Source of the DNA: Muricauda sp. MAR_2010_75 | GTDB taxonomy: Bacteria; Bacteroidota; Bacteroidia; Flavobacteriales; Flavobacteriaceae | Length of the DNA: 64,000 nt | Reading direction: 5' to 3' | Assembly (NCBI RefSeq): GCF_000745185.1 | Contig: NZ_JQNJ01000001.1 | Coordinates: 558,001-622,000 of the forward strand | The notes under the pieces: generated by a model | What the model was told of the DNA's origin: nothing | Database searches by the model: none | The model's input: only the letters and a program-made list of their open reading frames with translations | Position numbers and translations under genes: made by a program | Shown: one piece after another, positions 53,910-62,447 of the stretch | Layout: each line of letters opens with the position of its first letter | How positions within the stretch are numbered: the first letter of the stretch is position 1

Positions 53910-56327
53910 ATGATCAAAAAATTCTTAGGGCTACTGTTCATTCTAATGGTCGGCCAAGCACATGCACAAACGGCGTTTAAAGGTAAAATTGTGGACTCCA
54001 ATGGTGAGGCGATTGCTTTTGCCAATGTGGTGGCTATGAGTGAAACCGATTCCACCTTAATTAAAGGTGCCATTACTGATATGGATGGTTTGTTCACTAT
54101 CGACATAAAACAACCTGAAAATTCCTTTCTTTCCATTTCGTATGTTGGATACAAGACCAAGGTGATTTCGGATTTATCCACAACCAATCTGGGAGACATT
54201 CCTTTGGAAGACCAGGCTCAAGAGCTGCAAGAGGTGGCCGTTGTGGCCCAAAAACCTTTCATCCAAAAAGAGCAGGATAAACTCGTCCTTAATATTGAAA
54301 ACAGCATCGTAAACACAGGTAATTCCACCATGGAAATTTTGGAGAAAGCACCTGGAGTGATTGTAGATCAAGATGATAATATATCCCTCAGTGGCCGAAC
54401 CGGGGTGCGCATTTATATTGATGGAAAGGATACCCGTTTGCAAGGCGAGCAATTGGCTAATCTTTTGCGAAGTCTTCCCTCTTCCAACATTGAAAAGGTA
54501 GAGATTATCACCAACCCATCCGTGCGTTATGAAGCTCAGGGTAATGCGGGAATCATTAACATTGTCACCAAAAAAGGAAAATTGTATGGCACCAATGGCA
54601 GTTTGACCTTAAGTCCGGGCTATGGACGCTATTTTCGTTGGAACAGTTCCGTGGATTTTAATCACCGAACCGAAAAATTCAACCTCTACGGTCAGTATTC
54701 TTACACCGACCGAAACCAATACCAAGAGATTGTGATTGACCGAACTTTTTTGGACGGGGAGCAACCTATGGGCTATTACGACCTTCAAAATGATTTTGAA
54801 CTCCCTTTAAAAACCCATACGGGACGATTGGGTTTGGATTTTACAGCTAGTGAAAAAACCACCCTTGGGTTACTCTTCACAGGCCTCAATAATGGCAATA
54901 AAAACATTTCTACCAGTAATATATTGGGTTACAATACAGACCGTGAATTGATTTCAGAAGAAAACACCGATACCAATATCAATTCAGAATGGAACCAACT
55001 CACCGCCAATTTTAATGCTAGACATTCGTTTACCGATAAAAGCATCCTGACCTTTAATTTTGACCATGCGCGTTACAGCAATTGGTCCGACCAAAGGTTT
55101 GTTTCAAACTTTGAATTCTTCGAGGATAATACCACTGCTCAAGACATTCTTTTAGGCGATATTGATGGCTATTTGAACCTCACTGGGCTTACCTTGGATT
55201 ACGAACTCACTTTGGAAAATGGGGATAGACTTGAAGCGGGTTGGAAAAATACCTGGGTGAAATCCGACAATGACCTAGCGTATGTCAACGACAACAACGG
55301 GGTTATCACGCCCAACACTAATTTGAGCAATCACTTTATCTACGATGAAGATATTTATGCAGCTTATGTGAGCTACAACCTCAACCGCGAAAAATGGAAT
55401 GCGCAGTTTGGGTTACGTGCAGAAAACACCACCGTAACCGGAAACCAGATTACCACTAATACCGTCAATGAGCAGGACTATTTGAACTTATTCCCAACGG
55501 CTTCTTATAACTACACGTTTAATGAAAACCATACATTGGGATTATCCGCTGGACGGCGAATCGATAGACCGGGCTACGGCCAGTTGAATCCTTTCCGGAC
55601 CTTTGTGAATACCAATACCTACCGTGAGGGAAATCCATATCTGCAACCTCAATTTACTTGGGTGAGCGAGGTCAACTACACCTTTAAACAGCGTTATTAT
55701 TTTGCGTTTAATGTGGGGTATACCGAGAATGTCCTTACCATGGCCATTGTCCGTGATGGGGATGAGGAAGTGGTCATTGTACGCCCCATTAACATTGCCA
55801 ATTTAAAGAGCTATTCCTTTGTGGCAAGTCTACCCATAAAATTCAGTAATTGGTGGCAAAGTAACTGGAACCTCAACGCTTCGCTTAACGATTTTGACGG
55901 AGAAATCAATGGATTTGATTTTGACCGAAACAATCCCGTGGTCAGCCTCAACACCAACCACAGTTTCGGCCTTGGAAAGGGTTACCGATTGCAGGCTGGA
56001 GCCTTTTATTTGCTCCCCCACTACGCTACCATCACCAAGGCTCGAACCATTTCGTCCTTTTCACTGGGACTTCAAAAAAATCTATTTAATGATGCCATGA
56101 CACTTCGATTCAATGTCAACGATATTTTCTGGAACCAATACCCTACGGGAAGAACACGATTTGGGAACTTGGATGATACCTTCACCAGCTATCGCGATAC
56201 ACGATATGCCACCCTTTCGGTTTCATGGCGGTTTGGTAAACAATCTGTGCAGCCCGTTCGCAGAAGACAATCCGAAATTCAGGAAGAAATGAACCGAGCA
56301 CGGCAGGAAAACAATAACCAAAGCTAA
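53910..56327 (+). CDS. TonB-dependent receptor-like outer-membrane beta-barrel protein
   Basis: Signal peptide ending VGQAHAQ. A carboxypeptidase-regulatory-like domain (about 20-100: FKGKIVDSNGEAIAFANVVA), a plug-like region (about 115-220: SGRTGVRIYIDGKDTRLQG, RYEAQGNAGIINIVTKKGK), then a long barrel ending ATLSVSWRFG and a polar tail. This is the 'outer membrane beta-barrel family' type rather than SusC; no SusD partner is present. Role in nutrient uptake or signalling cannot be told. Lies 186 bp after the LytTR/kinase pair and may be its target. Confidence 0.9.
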   Translation: MIKKFLGLLFILMVGQAHAQTAFKGKIVDSNGEAIAFANVVAMSETDSTLIKGAITDMDGLFTIDIKQPENSFLSISYVGYKTKVISDLSTTNLGDIPLEDQAQELQEVAVVAQKPFIQKEQDKLVLNIENSIVNTGNSTMEILEKAPGVIVDQDDNISLSGRTGVRIYIDGKDTRLQGEQLANLLRSLPSSNIEKVEIITNPSVRYEAQGNAGIINIVTKKGKLYGTNGSLTLSPGYGRYFRWNSSVDFNHRTEKFNLYGQYSYTDRNQYQEIVIDRTFLDGEQPMGYYDLQNDFELPLKTHTGRLGLDFTASEKTTLGLLFTGLNNGNKNISTSNILGYNTDRELISEENTDTNINSEWNQLTANFNARHSFTDKSILTFNFDHARYSNWSDQRFVSNFEFFEDNTTAQDILLGDIDGYLNLTGLTLDYELTLENGDRLEAGWKNTWVKSDNDLAYVNDNNGVITPNTNLSNHFIYDEDIYAAYVSYNLNREKWNAQFGLRAENTTVTGNQITTNTVNEQDYLNLFPTASYNYTFNENHTLGLSAGRRIDRPGYGQLNPFRTFVNTNTYREGNPYLQPQFTWVSEVNYTFKQRYYFAFNVGYTENVLTMAIVRDGDEEVVIVRPINIANLKSYSFVASLPIKFSNWWQSNWNLNASLNDFDGEINGFDFDRNNPVVSLNTNHSFGLGKGYRLQAGAFYLLPHYATITKARTISSFSLGLQKNLFNDAMTLRFNVNDIFWNQYPTGRTRFGNLDDTFTSYRDTRYATLSVSWRFGKQSVQPVRRRQSEIQEEMNRARQENNNQS

Positions 56328-56392
56328 GCTTCCCAACCCTATGATGTAGTTCGAAAAAGTTCTAACTTTAATACCCTGAACTTTTTGGAAGC

Positions 56393-57754
56393 TTGTATAC
56401 CATAATCGACATAGAGACCACTGGAAATGGCATAAAGGGAAACAAAATCACCGAAATTGCCATTTTTAAGTTCGATGAAGATCAAATTGTGGACGAATTC
56501 ACCTCTTTGGTGAATCCACAATGTCCCATTCCTTATTTTATAACGGGACTTACCGGAATTGATGACGATATGGTGAAGGATGCGCCTACCTTTCAAGAAA
56601 TTTCACAATCCATCCAAGACATTACCGAGGGATGTGTCTTTGTGGCCCATGCCGTGAATTTTGATTATGGGGTGATTAAGGAAGAATTCCGCCAAATTGG
56701 GGTTGATTTTACCCGAAAAAAACTCTGCACTGTCCGTTTGTCCCGAAAATTGATTCCCGGACTACGCTCCTACAGCTTAGGTAAACTCTGCTCTGCCATA
56801 CAAATTCCATTGACGGATAGGCACCGTGCTCGGGGAGATGCCCATGCTACTACCCTACTTTTTCAAAAATTATTGAACACGCCCAATGCGGAACCCGTTT
56901 TTCAAAAGTTTTTGAATGCCCGAAGTCAAGAGGCCACCCTGCCACCACATCTGCCCAAATCAGTTTTTGATAAAATCCCACCAAAACCCGGTATCTACTA
57001 TTTTAAAAACCAGCAAGGAGAAATCATTTACGTGGGAAAGGCCATCAATCTCAAAAAAAGAGTGTTGGGCCATTTTTATGACAAGAGCATCAAAGAAACC
57101 CAAATGTGCAGCGAAACTGCAGATATTGACTTTAAACTTTCAGGAAGTGAATTGGTGGCACTGCTTATGGAATCCGCTGAAATCAAACGACTGTTTCCAC
57201 TTTACAATCGCGCTCAAAAACGAACGCTGAAGCAATATGCCATTTTTGAGTATGAAGATAGGAATGGTATCCGGCATTTGGCATTCAATACCCTTAAGGG
57301 TATTCCCAATCCGCTAAAAGTATTTTATAACCAAACGGATTGTAGGGCTTATTTGGAGGAAATATGCAAAAATTTTGCGTTATGTCCTAAATATTGCCAT
57401 TTGCAGCAGACCAATGCAGCCTGTTCCCACCATAGAATTACCACATGTGAGGGGATTTGTCGTGCCGAAGAACCTATTGAAATCTACAACGAAAAGGTAC
57501 GGACGGCCATTTCAGCAATGAAGGCCTTGGAATCTGAAGTGCGAATCATCCGAGAAAAAGGAAGGAATGCTAATGAGCAGGCTGTAGTTTTGATTTCGGA
57601 AGGGGTTTATAAAGGGTACGGGTTTATTGACCAAGAAATGGATGTCTCCACTTTGGAGGATATCGAGTCCTTCATCATCCCACAAAAAAATACCTTGGAA
57701 GCCCAACGGATTGTGGAATCCCTATTACCCAAATTGGAGTCCTTTGTGCTATAG
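56393..57754 (+). CDS. DEDDh exonuclease fused to a UvrC-like GIY-YIG nuclease
   Basis: Starts at a TTG (MYTIIDIETTGNG), where the first catalytic acids of the DnaQ/epsilon-type 3'-5' exonuclease occur at once; no better upstream start exists. Exonuclease residues continue through HAVNFDYGVIKEEF and HRARGDAHATTLLF to about residue 165. A GIY-YIG domain follows (about 195-280: KPGIYYFKNQQGEIIYVGKA), then a Cys-containing C-terminal region (CPKYCHLQQTNAACSHH). The fusion resembles Cho/UvrC incision nucleases linked to a proofreading-type exonuclease and suggests a role in DNA repair. Its stop is directly adjacent to the stop of a small convergent frame. Confidence 0.9.
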   Translation: MYTIIDIETTGNGIKGNKITEIAIFKFDEDQIVDEFTSLVNPQCPIPYFITGLTGIDDDMVKDAPTFQEISQSIQDITEGCVFVAHAVNFDYGVIKEEFRQIGVDFTRKKLCTVRLSRKLIPGLRSYSLGKLCSAIQIPLTDRHRARGDAHATTLLFQKLLNTPNAEPVFQKFLNARSQEATLPPHLPKSVFDKIPPKPGIYYFKNQQGEIIYVGKAINLKKRVLGHFYDKSIKETQMCSETADIDFKLSGSELVALLMESAEIKRLFPLYNRAQKRTLKQYAIFEYEDRNGIRHLAFNTLKGIPNPLKVFYNQTDCRAYLEEICKNFALCPKYCHLQQTNAACSHHRITTCEGICRAEEPIEIYNEKVRTAISAMKALESEVRIIREKGRNANEQAVVLISEGVYKGYGFIDQEMDVSTLEDIESFIIPQKNTLEAQRIVESLLPKLESFVL

Positions 57755-57847
57755 CCCTTTGATTTTTCGGTACATCCGTACCACAAAGGCTATCCAAAAG
57801 ACAATAATCAGGGCAACTACAACAATGTAAGGAAGTATGATTTCCAT
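57749..57847 (-). CDS. Possible 32-residue single-span membrane peptide
   Basis: From ATG 57847 the frame encodes MEIILPYIVVVALIIVFWIA and a short basic tail ending RKIKGL: one transmembrane helix with positive-inside residues. An earlier ATG (57868) would add seven residues. Its stop overlaps the end of the convergent nuclease gene. It resembles small inner-membrane proteins, but a short hydrophobic frame may occur by chance. Confidence 0.4.
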   Translation of the reverse strand: MEIILPYIVVVALIIVFWIAFVVRMYRKIKGL

Positions 57848-58033
57848 AATTGGATTGGTTTTGGTCATGTAGCCCCGACACCAGAATCCTTGGTTTAGAA
57901 TCCCTATTGTTTCCTTTGAAAAGTGCAATGAAAAACAAAACCAACTGAACGGCAATGCTTTCTCATTCCCAATTTAGTAAGAAAAAGTTTACGCAATGTT
58001 GGAAAATCATGAATTTTGGAACATTTTCGATGA

Positions 58034-58807
58034 TCAGACCTTCAATCGCACCTTAAAGATGGTGTCTTCATCCTCTAAATGTTGAAAACCAAGATATAAA
58101 TCCCGCTGTTCCACTGCATAGGGATAAAATGAAATGGGTTCAATGCAGACCATGTTCCTGACTTCGGTCCAGCACATAAATTGTCCAAACCCTTCAGTTT
58201 CAATCGCAATTTCTTTCTCGTCTTTTAAGGTAATGGAAGTACAGTTTTCCACTTGTAAAGCCCTGCTCCCCACTTCCAAAATGGCATCCAAAGAAATTTC
58301 CTGCCGATTGGCAATTAGGGTTGGGCTGTCTGAGTGAAGCTTAAAGGCCGGGTGGTATCCCAACATAAAGGGCATATCCCTTTCCCCGGAAATGGTAAAC
58401 CTAATTTCCAAGGTTTGGTCCTGCAAGGAAAATGATTTTTCAAAACCAAAACTATAGGGCCACATGAGCCATTGTTTAGGTGACTTTTCGGGAAATTTTG
58501 AATTCTTTATAGGGGTTCCCGCTTTATAGTGCTTTGCAAAAACGGCCAAATCTTCCGTCCGGGAACGCAGTTCATATTCCAACTCCCGAAGCAGTCCGTG
58601 CTGATCTTGAATGGCATTGCCCCTCGGCACCTGAACATTGAAACCTGCCTCATTTACCGGACCAATTATGGGAAACATTTCCGTATCGGAACTTCTCCAG
58701 CCCGGACTCCCCTTTTGATGGATAAACTCATGCCCATCGACCACAAAACTTACCAACTCTCCAGCGTCTATGCCTACGGTAGCTTGTTCATTTTTAAGTT
58801 CAATCAT
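58034..58807 (-). CDS. LacX-like aldose 1-epimerase family protein
   Basis: A 257-residue galactose-mutarotase-fold protein without signal peptide. Conserved segments include the QDQHGLLRELEYEL region, FMLGYHPAFKLH and CIEPISFYPYA. Members act on sugar or sugar-phosphate anomers; actual substrates are mostly unknown. Differs from the operon-linked GalM lipoprotein at 14957 by size and lack of export signal. Its start overlaps the end of the M20 peptidase gene by 4 bp (ATGA), so the two are coupled. Confidence 0.85.
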   Translation of the reverse strand: MIELKNEQATVGIDAGELVSFVVDGHEFIHQKGSPGWRSSDTEMFPIIGPVNEAGFNVQVPRGNAIQDQHGLLRELEYELRSRTEDLAVFAKHYKAGTPIKNSKFPEKSPKQWLMWPYSFGFEKSFSLQDQTLEIRFTISGERDMPFMLGYHPAFKLHSDSPTLIANRQEISLDAILEVGSRALQVENCTSITLKDEKEIAIETEGFGQFMCWTEVRNMVCIEPISFYPYAVEQRDLYLGFQHLEDEDTIFKVRLKV

Positions 58808-60105
58808 GATTTGGTATTGATCAATCGGTAAATTAGAATTGCGGTACGTTTGGTCAAGGCTTCAATGGTATTTAGATTGACAGTTTCCTCAGGAGTATGG
58901 GCATTTGAACCCATAGTCCCCAATCCATCCAGACAATCCACATACTGCGCCACAAAGGACACATCTGCGGCACCTCTTTTCCCAGGATCATAGGCCAATA
59001 CTTCGCCTCGTTTTAAATCGAGACTCACTTGGTTCAGGGTCTCCAACAATTGCATATTCCCTTCGGTAGGCTGCATGGCCGGATAACTATCGGTAAAGCT
59101 TATGGTGGCTGAAGTTTTGGGCAGGTTTTGGTCAACAATTTCGCGCATTTTTGCCCGGGCTCTCTCCTTTTGCTCTTCGGAAATAAATCGGAGTCCTCCA
59201 CGAACCATTGCTTTTTGGGCAACCACGTTGGTTTTTCCAAATACGTCGCCTTTGCTCGTTGATACATCAAAATTCACAAAAGTACCTCCCAAAAGTGTTC
59301 CTGGATTGAAAGTCAAAAGGTCTTCACCCTTCACATCGGTATAAAATTCATGAAGGATACGGGAGATTTCAAAAATGGCACCAGCTCCAGTGTTTTCACT
59401 AAAAATTCCAGAAGAATGGGCACGTTTTCCCTCAACTTCCACTTCCCAACCAGAAGCTCCTCTTCGGGCTACTGTAGCATAATTAAATCCCGTGGAAGTT
59501 TCAAAACCGAGAGCAATATCACTTCGCTTTGCGGCATCAATCAAATCCTTACGGCTAATGGACAAGGGTTTTCCAGTACTCTCTTCATCCCCAGTATATG
59601 CAGCAATAATCTGGGCATCTTTCAACAATCCATTCTCTTGCAGAGCCTTTAAGGCATATAACATAATGACATCACCTCCTTTCATATCATTGCCGCCAGG
59701 AGCATGTGCAATACTATCATTGACCATTTCAAAGGTTTGGAAAGGACTATCTTCCTCAAAAACCGTATCCAAATGCCCAATGAGCAATAGTTTTTTCCCT
59801 TTATTTCCTGAAGTTTCAGCAAAAAGATGGCCTGCCCGGCCCATCTCGCTGGGCATTTCTATCCATTTGGTTTCGAAACCAATATTATCAAAGGCATCCT
59901 TAAATACCATCCCAACTTCCTTGACCCCTTTGGCATTTAAAGTGCCACTATTGATGTTGACCACTTTTTTTAAAAAATCGATGGCTTCAGCATTGCTACT
60001 TTCTATGGAAGCGACAATCTTTTTCTCGGTTCTGGAAAGTTTCTGGGCAGTGATGGAAAGGGCCAGCAAAAACGTTAGGGTGGTAAAAAGGTACTTGACG
60101 GGCAT
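58804..60105 (-). CDS. Secreted M20-family metallopeptidase (carboxypeptidase G2-like)
   Basis: Start set at ATG 60105 (MPVKYLFTTLTFLLALSITAQ, signal peptide); the in-frame upstream start at 60168 adds 21 polar residues. Di-zinc ligands and catalytic acids are visible: His in LIGHLDTVFE, Asp in PGGNDMKGGD, Glu pair in YTGDEESTG, and His in SNAHTPEETVN near the end. The dimerisation domain lies in the middle (ASGWEVEVEGKRAHSSG). It hydrolyses C-terminal amino acids or N-acylated amino acids in the periplasm. Follows the cysteine synthase-like gene by 32 bp. Confidence 0.92.
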   Translation of the reverse strand: MPVKYLFTTLTFLLALSITAQKLSRTEKKIVASIESSNAEAIDFLKKVVNINSGTLNAKGVKEVGMVFKDAFDNIGFETKWIEMPSEMGRAGHLFAETSGNKGKKLLLIGHLDTVFEEDSPFQTFEMVNDSIAHAPGGNDMKGGDVIMLYALKALQENGLLKDAQIIAAYTGDEESTGKPLSISRKDLIDAAKRSDIALGFETSTGFNYATVARRGASGWEVEVEGKRAHSSGIFSENTGAGAIFEISRILHEFYTDVKGEDLLTFNPGTLLGGTFVNFDVSTSKGDVFGKTNVVAQKAMVRGGLRFISEEQKERARAKMREIVDQNLPKTSATISFTDSYPAMQPTEGNMQLLETLNQVSLDLKRGEVLAYDPGKRGAADVSFVAQYVDCLDGLGTMGSNAHTPEETVNLNTIEALTKRTAILIYRLINTKS

Positions 60106-60137
60106 AGTGTTCTGTTTTGACCCGAATTTATCAATTT

Positions 60138-61118
60138 TTAATCGATAAATCCCTTCTCCCGCATCCAATCGTCGTTGAATATTTTGGCTACATACCGACT
60201 TCCATGATCATGAAAGAGCACGACCACCACATCATCTTTCGTAAAATGTTCCTTTAATTGTAGTACTCCTTTGATGGCCGCCCCTGCGGAATTTCCCAAA
60301 AACATGCCTTCTTCTCGGGCCAAACGGCGGGTATAGATAGCGGCATCTTTATCAGTGACTTTGGTAAAGCCATCAATGATATCAAAATCCACATTTTTGG
60401 GCAAGATGTCCTCCCCAATACCTTCAGTGATGTAAGGGTATATCTCATTTTCATCGAAAATTCCGGTCTCATGGTATTTTTTGAAAACAGAACCGAAGGT
60501 ATCAACCCCCCAAACCTTAATATTAGGGTTTTTCTCTTTGAGATATTTGCCAACGCCCGATATGGTTCCACCGGTACCTACACCTACTACAAAATGGGTT
60601 ATTTTTCCATCGGTCTGATTCCAAATCTCGGGGCCGGTACTCAAATAATGGGCTTTGGTATTCCCAGGGTTATCATATTGGTTCACATACCACGAATTGG
60701 GAATTTCGGTGGACAAACGTTTTGCAGTTGAATAATAGCTACGCGGGTCGTCAGGAGCCACATCGGTAGGACATACATGAACCTCACTTCCCATGGCTTT
60801 TAGAATATCCATTTTTTCCTTGGACTGTTTATCACTGATCACACAAATCATTTTGTACCCTTTGACCACTGCGGCCAAGGCCAACCCCATTCCCGTATTG
60901 CCCGAGGTTCCTTCAATAATGGTTCCACCCGGTTTTAGAATCCCGGCTGCTTCGGCATCCTCCACCATTTGCAGGGCCATACGGTCCTTCACCGAATTTC
61001 CCGGATTGAAAGTCTCATACTTGGCCAAGACCAAACAAGGTAAATCCGCCGTTAACTTGTTCATTTTCACCAAAGGGGTATTCCCTATGGTACCCAATAT
61101 GTTTTCTGCGTATTCCAT
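60138..61118 (-). CDS. PLP-dependent cysteine synthase/cystathionine beta-synthase family enzyme
   Basis: Fold-type II PLP enzyme of 326 residues. PLP Lys is in GNSVKDRMA, the substrate loop is EGTSGNTG, the phosphate cup GVGTGGTISG and the pyrimidine-binding region GNSAGAAIKG. The insert PDDPRSYYSTAKRL and absence of CBS domains suggest the bacterial cystathionine beta-synthase-like branch rather than classical CysK. It joins serine or O-acetylserine with a thiol in the cytoplasm. Co-directional with the M20 gene. Confidence 0.9.
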   Translation of the reverse strand: MEYAENILGTIGNTPLVKMNKLTADLPCLVLAKYETFNPGNSVKDRMALQMVEDAEAAGILKPGGTIIEGTSGNTGMGLALAAVVKGYKMICVISDKQSKEKMDILKAMGSEVHVCPTDVAPDDPRSYYSTAKRLSTEIPNSWYVNQYDNPGNTKAHYLSTGPEIWNQTDGKITHFVVGVGTGGTISGVGKYLKEKNPNIKVWGVDTFGSVFKKYHETGIFDENEIYPYITEGIGEDILPKNVDFDIIDGFTKVTDKDAAIYTRRLAREEGMFLGNSAGAAIKGVLQLKEHFTKDDVVVVLFHDHGSRYVAKIFNDDWMREKGFID

Positions 61119-61202
61119 TGCTATAAAGATACCTTTTATGGATGTTAAATTGAATCCAAGAGAGGTTAAACTCTTTGCTTAGTTCTATTGATTTTAAAAT
61201 CC

Positions 61203-62444
61203 TTACTCGAACTTTATGGCTTTCACGGGGGTTATCTTGGTAATGATGTACGAAGGAATCAAGAGCATCAGCAGACAAAGCAACATTACGCCCAAATTTA
61301 GGATAACCACAGTAGGAATATCTAAATAGACGGGTATGTAATCAATATAGTACTCCTCTGGATTGGGAAACTTGAACATTCGGTACTTGTCTTGAATAAA
61401 AAGGAGCCCCAATCCCAAGGCATTCCCCCATAGTAAACCAATGGCAATCAAGTAGGCGGCATTGTACAAAAACACCTTTCGAATGCTCCAATTGGCCGAC
61501 CCCAGTGCTTTTAGAATCCCAATCATTTGGGTACGTTCCAAAATCAATACTAAAAGGGCCGTAATCATGTTGATGCCCCCCACAATGATCATAATTCCAA
61601 TGATGAGAGCGATATTGAAATCGAACAGTCCTATCCATTCAAAAATGCGGTAGTATTTGGTCTTGATGTTCTGGGTATCCAAACTGGAGACTGTTTTTCC
61701 ATAAATCTCATCACTTTTTTCCTCCAATTGGTCAAAATCATCCAAAAAAACTTCAAAGCTGCCCACTTGATCTTCTTCCCATTGGTTCATGCGTTGTATA
61801 TGTCGAATATCCACAAAGACATAGGTGGCATCAAACTCCTCAAAACCGCTATCATAGATGCCTACAATGTCAAATCTTCGGGTGTTCGGGGGTCTGGATG
61901 CATCCCCATCCTTCAGAAAAAAAGAAAAAAAAGTGTCTCCAACGCCCAATTGCAGTCTATTGGCCATCATTTGGGACAGCAATACTTCTTCATTGAGCTT
62001 TCCTGAATAATCGGGCAACCTACCTTCAACAATATATTCCGCAAACGCCGACCAGTCATAATCCTTGCCCACACCCTTGGCCAAAATTCCTTCAAAAGTA
62101 TCCTCTGTACGGATGATTCCACCTTTGGTGGCCACAGCCTGAACATGCTTTACCCCATCCACATTGGTAAACTCCGGATAAAAATCTTGGTTTAGGTCAA
62201 TGGGAGATATGGAAACATCGGAAGTATTATTATCGTAATTGGAAATTTGAATATGACCGTTGAACGCTGCAACTTTTTCTCGGATTTTGCGCTTAAGGCC
62301 AACACCTGTGGCAATGGCAATGAGCATCATGACCACACCAATGGCGATTGCGGCTATGGCAATTTTTATTATAGGGGCGGAAACACTAATTTTATGCTCC
62401 TTCCCTGTAATCAGGCGTTTGGCAATAAACAGTTCTAAATTCAA
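61203..62444 (-). CDS. LolE/FtsX-type ABC transporter permease
   Basis: A 413-residue protein with one N-terminal membrane helix (about 25-48), a MacB-type periplasmic domain (about 50-265) and three helices in the C-terminal FtsX domain (ILKALGSANWSIRKVFLY, LLIPSYIITKITPVKAIKFE). This is the lipoprotein-release permease pattern (LolC/E-like). Start is TTG at 62444 giving MNLELFIAKRLITG, the usual N-terminus of these proteins. The ATPase partner is not in the window. The start is only 3 bp from the divergent NamZ start. Confidence 0.9.
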   Translation of the reverse strand: MNLELFIAKRLITGKEHKISVSAPIIKIAIAAIAIGVVMMLIAIATGVGLKRKIREKVAAFNGHIQISNYDNNTSDVSISPIDLNQDFYPEFTNVDGVKHVQAVATKGGIIRTEDTFEGILAKGVGKDYDWSAFAEYIVEGRLPDYSGKLNEEVLLSQMMANRLQLGVGDTFFSFFLKDGDASRPPNTRRFDIVGIYDSGFEEFDATYVFVDIRHIQRMNQWEEDQVGSFEVFLDDFDQLEEKSDEIYGKTVSSLDTQNIKTKYYRIFEWIGLFDFNIALIIGIMIIVGGINMITALLVLILERTQMIGILKALGSANWSIRKVFLYNAAYLIAIGLLWGNALGLGLLFIQDKYRMFKFPNPEEYYIDYIPVYLDIPTVVILNLGVMLLCLLMLLIPSYIITKITPVKAIKFE

Positions 62445-62447
62445 CGG

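Noticed and set aside
59711..59730. Sequence AATACTATCATTGACCATTT, similar to the proposed AraC motif
   Set aside because: It lies inside the M20 peptidase coding region with no nearby gene start, has a one-base insertion relative to the motif, and is explained by the codons for VNDSIAHA. It warns that the motif can arise by chance, so genome-wide counts matter.
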